Source: an uncultured Clostridia bacterium
GTDB lineage: Bacteria > Bacillota > Clostridia > Christensenellales > Aristaeellaceae
Direction: 5' to 3'
Length of the DNA: 14,709 bases
Assembly (NCBI GenBank): GCA_934631055.1
Contig: CAKTXP010000043.1
Span: 1-14,709 of the forward strand
In this document: piece by piece, positions 12,687-14,709 of the stretch
Layout: each line of letters begins with the position of its first letter
How positions within the stretch are numbered: position 1 is the stretch's first letter
Made by a program: the position numbers and the translations under genes
Notes under the pieces: generated by a model
Database searches by the model: none
Told to the model about the DNA's origin: nothing
Seen by the model: the letters and a program-made list of their open reading frames with translations, nothing else

Positions 12687-14477
12687 ATGAAGAAGATTCT
12701 TTGCTTTGCCATGGCGCTTGCGCTGTGCGCGGGTACGGCGCTGGCTGACGGCGGCGTGCAGGACGGCAAATACGTCACGACCGGCCGCGGACATGAGGGC
12801 ATCGTCCATGTGGCGACGACGTTCCAGGATGGGAAGATTCAGAACGTCGAGGTGCTGACCCATGATGAGACGGTCGGCATCGGCGATTACGCGGTCAACG
12901 TCATGCCGGGACGCATCGTTGAAAACCAGAGCGTCGCGGTGGATACGGTTTCCGGCTGCACGATGACTTCCTATGCGATCACCAGCGCTGTAAAGGAAGC
13001 TATCAAGCAGGCTGGCGGCGACGTTGCGGATTTCTCCGCGAAGCCGGAAAAAACGGTGACGGAGAGCAGCGTTGAAGAAACGGTGGATCTGGTCATCATG
13101 GGCGCAGGCACGTCTGGACTGATCGCAGGTAACCGTGCGCTGGAAAAAGGGCTTAACGTCCTGATCTTCGAGAAGATGGATATCCCCGGCGGCGCGATGC
13201 CGATGACGTACAGCGGTCTGATGGCTGCGGGAAGCGACATGCAGAACGCATATGCGGGCGAAAAAGCGCCGACTGTTGAGCAGTATGTTGCGCTGATGAA
13301 GAGCATGGTCAACCCGGAGAACGCTGTCCGCGGCGAGGATATGCCGTACTGGACGCGCGTATTGGAAGAATCCGGCAACATGGTCAACTGGCTGGCGGAT
13401 ATCGGCGTGGGCTTTGCGACCATGGGCATCCGCTACGGCACGACTCCGTTCCTTGCGCCGGGACCGTATCAGGGCGGCGCAGGCTACGCGATGGAATATA
13501 TGGCGGATCACTTCGTCAAGAATGGCGGACGCATCATTTACAGCACGCCGGTCACGGATCTGATCCAGGACGATAATGGCCGCGTGACGGGTCTGGTCGC
13601 GCAGGGCAATGATGGCACGACGTGGACGGTCAACGCAAAGGCTGTGCTGCTGGCTTCCGGCGGCTTTGGCGCGAACCGCGAGATGTTTGATGAATACTAT
13701 CCGCAGTATGCTGGCGCGTTCATCAACTGCGCGAAGGGTTCTACCGGCGACGGCATCGTACTCGGTCAGAAGGTCGGCGGCGCGGTGGAGTGCATGGGAC
13801 GCACGTTGGGCGCGTTCCTGTCTACCTATCAGAGCAAGTATGAGCTGGCGTTCATCCATTATACGACGCCGGGTCTGATCGTCAATATCAACGGCGACAC
13901 CATTGGCAACATTACCAAGAACAACCATCCGATGCTCGGTGCGGCGAAAGCGAATCCGGACAACGGCAATACGTTCTACTATGTCTTTGATGAAGCGTCC
14001 CGTATGCGCACCAAGAAGTGCGTTTCCGTTGGCAACGGTCTGACCTTCGGCGTCAGCTATGAGCCGCTGTTTGAAACGGGCGAGGCGGTCTGGTATGAAT
14101 CCGTTGAGGCGGCTGCGGAGGCGCTCAACCTGCCGGATCTCGTGGCGACCATCGAGAGCAACAACACGCATGCCAAGCTGGGCGAGGCGGACGAGACCGG
14201 ACGCACCAACCTGCCGCTGATCGACGATCGTCAGGGCATTTACATGCTGCGCGTTGACCCGACGTATTACCTGACCACCGGCGGTCTGGCTGCGGATGTG
14301 GACGGACATATCCTCACGGAGAGCGGCGATGTCATTCCGGGTCTGTACGGCGCGGGCGATGTCCTCGGCGCGCTGGAGGAAAAGGACGGCAAGTCCTACG
14401 GCATGGGCTTTGACTCTGCGCTCATCTTCGGCTACATCGTTGGCGATGAAATCGCGGAACAGGAATTCGGACTGTAA
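12687..14477 (+). CDS. Secreted FMN-binding/FAD-dependent reductase-like flavoprotein
   Basis: A 596-residue exported flavoprotein resembling UrdA/fumarate-reductase-like reductases of anaerobes. Residues 1-20 are a signal peptide (cleavage after ALA). Residues 25-112 form an FMN_bind domain with DTVSGCTMTS, where Thr92 would carry FMN attached covalently by ApbE (not encoded here). Residues 133 onward are a FAD domain (LVIMGAGTSGLIAGNRALEKG, shown in part; GAGTSG at 139-144) and a C-terminal GLYGAGDVLGAL segment. Such proteins pass electrons from membrane donors to small organic acceptors outside the cytoplasm. The canonical fumarate/urocanate active-site motifs (HPT, GxRFxNE, HxTMGG, GxNRLGGN) are not recognisable, so the substrate is unknown. 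The start is supported by AAGGAGG about 9 bases upstream. It is divergent from a MerR-type gene and probably activated by it. Confidence 0.9.
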   Translation: MKKILCFAMALALCAGTALADGGVQDGKYVTTGRGHEGIVHVATTFQDGKIQNVEVLTHDETVGIGDYAVNVMPGRIVENQSVAVDTVSGCTMTSYAITSAVKEAIKQAGGDVADFSAKPEKTVTESSVEETVDLVIMGAGTSGLIAGNRALEKGLNVLIFEKMDIPGGAMPMTYSGLMAAGSDMQNAYAGEKAPTVEQYVALMKSMVNPENAVRGEDMPYWTRVLEESGNMVNWLADIGVGFATMGIRYGTTPFLAPGPYQGGAGYAMEYMADHFVKNGGRIIYSTPVTDLIQDDNGRVTGLVAQGNDGTTWTVNAKAVLLASGGFGANREMFDEYYPQYAGAFINCAKGSTGDGIVLGQKVGGAVECMGRTLGAFLSTYQSKYELAFIHYTTPGLIVNINGDTIGNITKNNHPMLGAAKANPDNGNTFYYVFDEASRMRTKKCVSVGNGLTFGVSYEPLFETGEAVWYESVEAAAEALNLPDLVATIESNNTHAKLGEADETGRTNLPLIDDRQGIYMLRVDPTYYLTTGGLAADVDGHILTESGDVIPGLYGAGDVLGALEEKDGKSYGMGFDSALIFGYIVGDEIAEQEFGL

Positions 14478-14491
14478 AATAAGGATGAATG

Positions 14492-14535
14492 GGCGGATTT
14501 TTTTCCGGAGAGATTCGGAAGGAATCCGCCTTTTT
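14492..14535 (+). terminator. Rho-independent terminator of the flavoprotein gene
   Basis: GGCGGATT (14492-14499) pairs with AATCCGCC (14523-14530), followed by TTTTTG. The interior can add TCCG/CGGA pairing. It lies 14 bp after the stop codon. Confidence 0.85.
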
Positions 14536-14676
14536 GTATTTTCAGGAAAACTCAGGAAAAGGCGGATAAGCGCATATTTTAAATAATAGCTTGAAAAAAT
14601 GCAGCTTTAAAAGCCCTGAAAACCGGATTTTAACGAAAAAGATTCAAAAAGTGTCAAAAAAAGATTAAAAAAGGGG

Positions 14677-14705
14677 TTGACACAGGGACGAAATCGCGAT
14701 ATAAT
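14677..14705 (+). promoter_or_regulatory. Consensus sigma-A promoter for a gene beyond the window
   Basis: TTGACA (14677-14682) and TATAAT (14700-14705) are perfect, with a 17-bp spacer. The 14580-14672 stretch upstream is A-rich with repeated A-runs, suitable as an UP element. The transcript would start just past the window end, so the product is not visible. Confidence 0.88.
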
Positions 14706-14709
14706 AACT

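Noticed and set aside
12582..14309. Long minus-strand open frame antisense to the flavoprotein gene
   Set aside because: It is Arg/His-rich with no domain and mirrors the codon bias of the real gene; the plus-strand product has clear signal peptide, FMN and FAD motifs.

Overview
The window looks like chromosomal DNA of a moderately GC-rich, probably spore-forming clostridial Firmicute. This rests on an intact sporulation sigma factor SigK with a pro-sequence, a CD1247-type zinc-ribbon protein, two VanW-domain cell-wall proteins, a T-box leader and consensus sigma-A promoters with Gram-positive Shine-Dalgarno sites. The sequence does not allow a firm genus call. No rRNA, tRNA, transposase, phage gene or CRISPR array is visible.

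Layout, plus strand first. Positions 1-228 hold the right-hand part of a palindromic repeat, followed by sigK (275-970). A promoter at 1100-1128 drives efp (1229-1786) and a CD1247-like zinc-ribbon gene (1820-2257), closed by a strong terminator. A second unit follows: two tandem secreted SH3b/VanW proteins (2363-3814 and 3814-4863, overlapping by one base) and surE (4881-5624). A complete 304-bp copy of the repeat starts at the base after the surE stop. A promoter with an inverted repeat around its -10 box then drives an RpiR-type regulator (6042-6908) and an overlapping HI0933-family flavoprotein (6871-8154), ending at a bidirectional terminator.

On the minus strand, 11646 down to 8372 is a probable tryptophan-uptake operon. 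It has a consensus promoter, a T-box leader with a likely UGG specifier, then substrate-binding protein, permease and ATPase (TrpX/TrpY/TrpZ type). One repeat copy lies between the binding protein and the permease, and another follows the ATPase. Next is a MerR-family regulator (12547-11720, minus). It is divergent from a secreted FMN/FAD reductase-like flavoprotein (12687-14477, plus). The spacer holds a MerR-type promoter with a 19-bp spacer and a 15-nt palindrome, overlapped face to face by a consensus promoter for the regulator. The window ends with a terminator and a consensus promoter (14677-14705) for something outside it.

The most unusual signal is non-coding: four copies (A 1-228, B 5625-5928, C 8227-8367, D 10102-10287) of a modular, nested-palindrome element. 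Stem sequences differ between copies while base pairing is kept, and at three sites the end module sits within a few bases of a stop codon. Its mobility and function are unknown. The T-box operon, the divergent MerR switch and a flavoprotein lacking the usual fumarate-reductase active-site motifs are the other points of interest.
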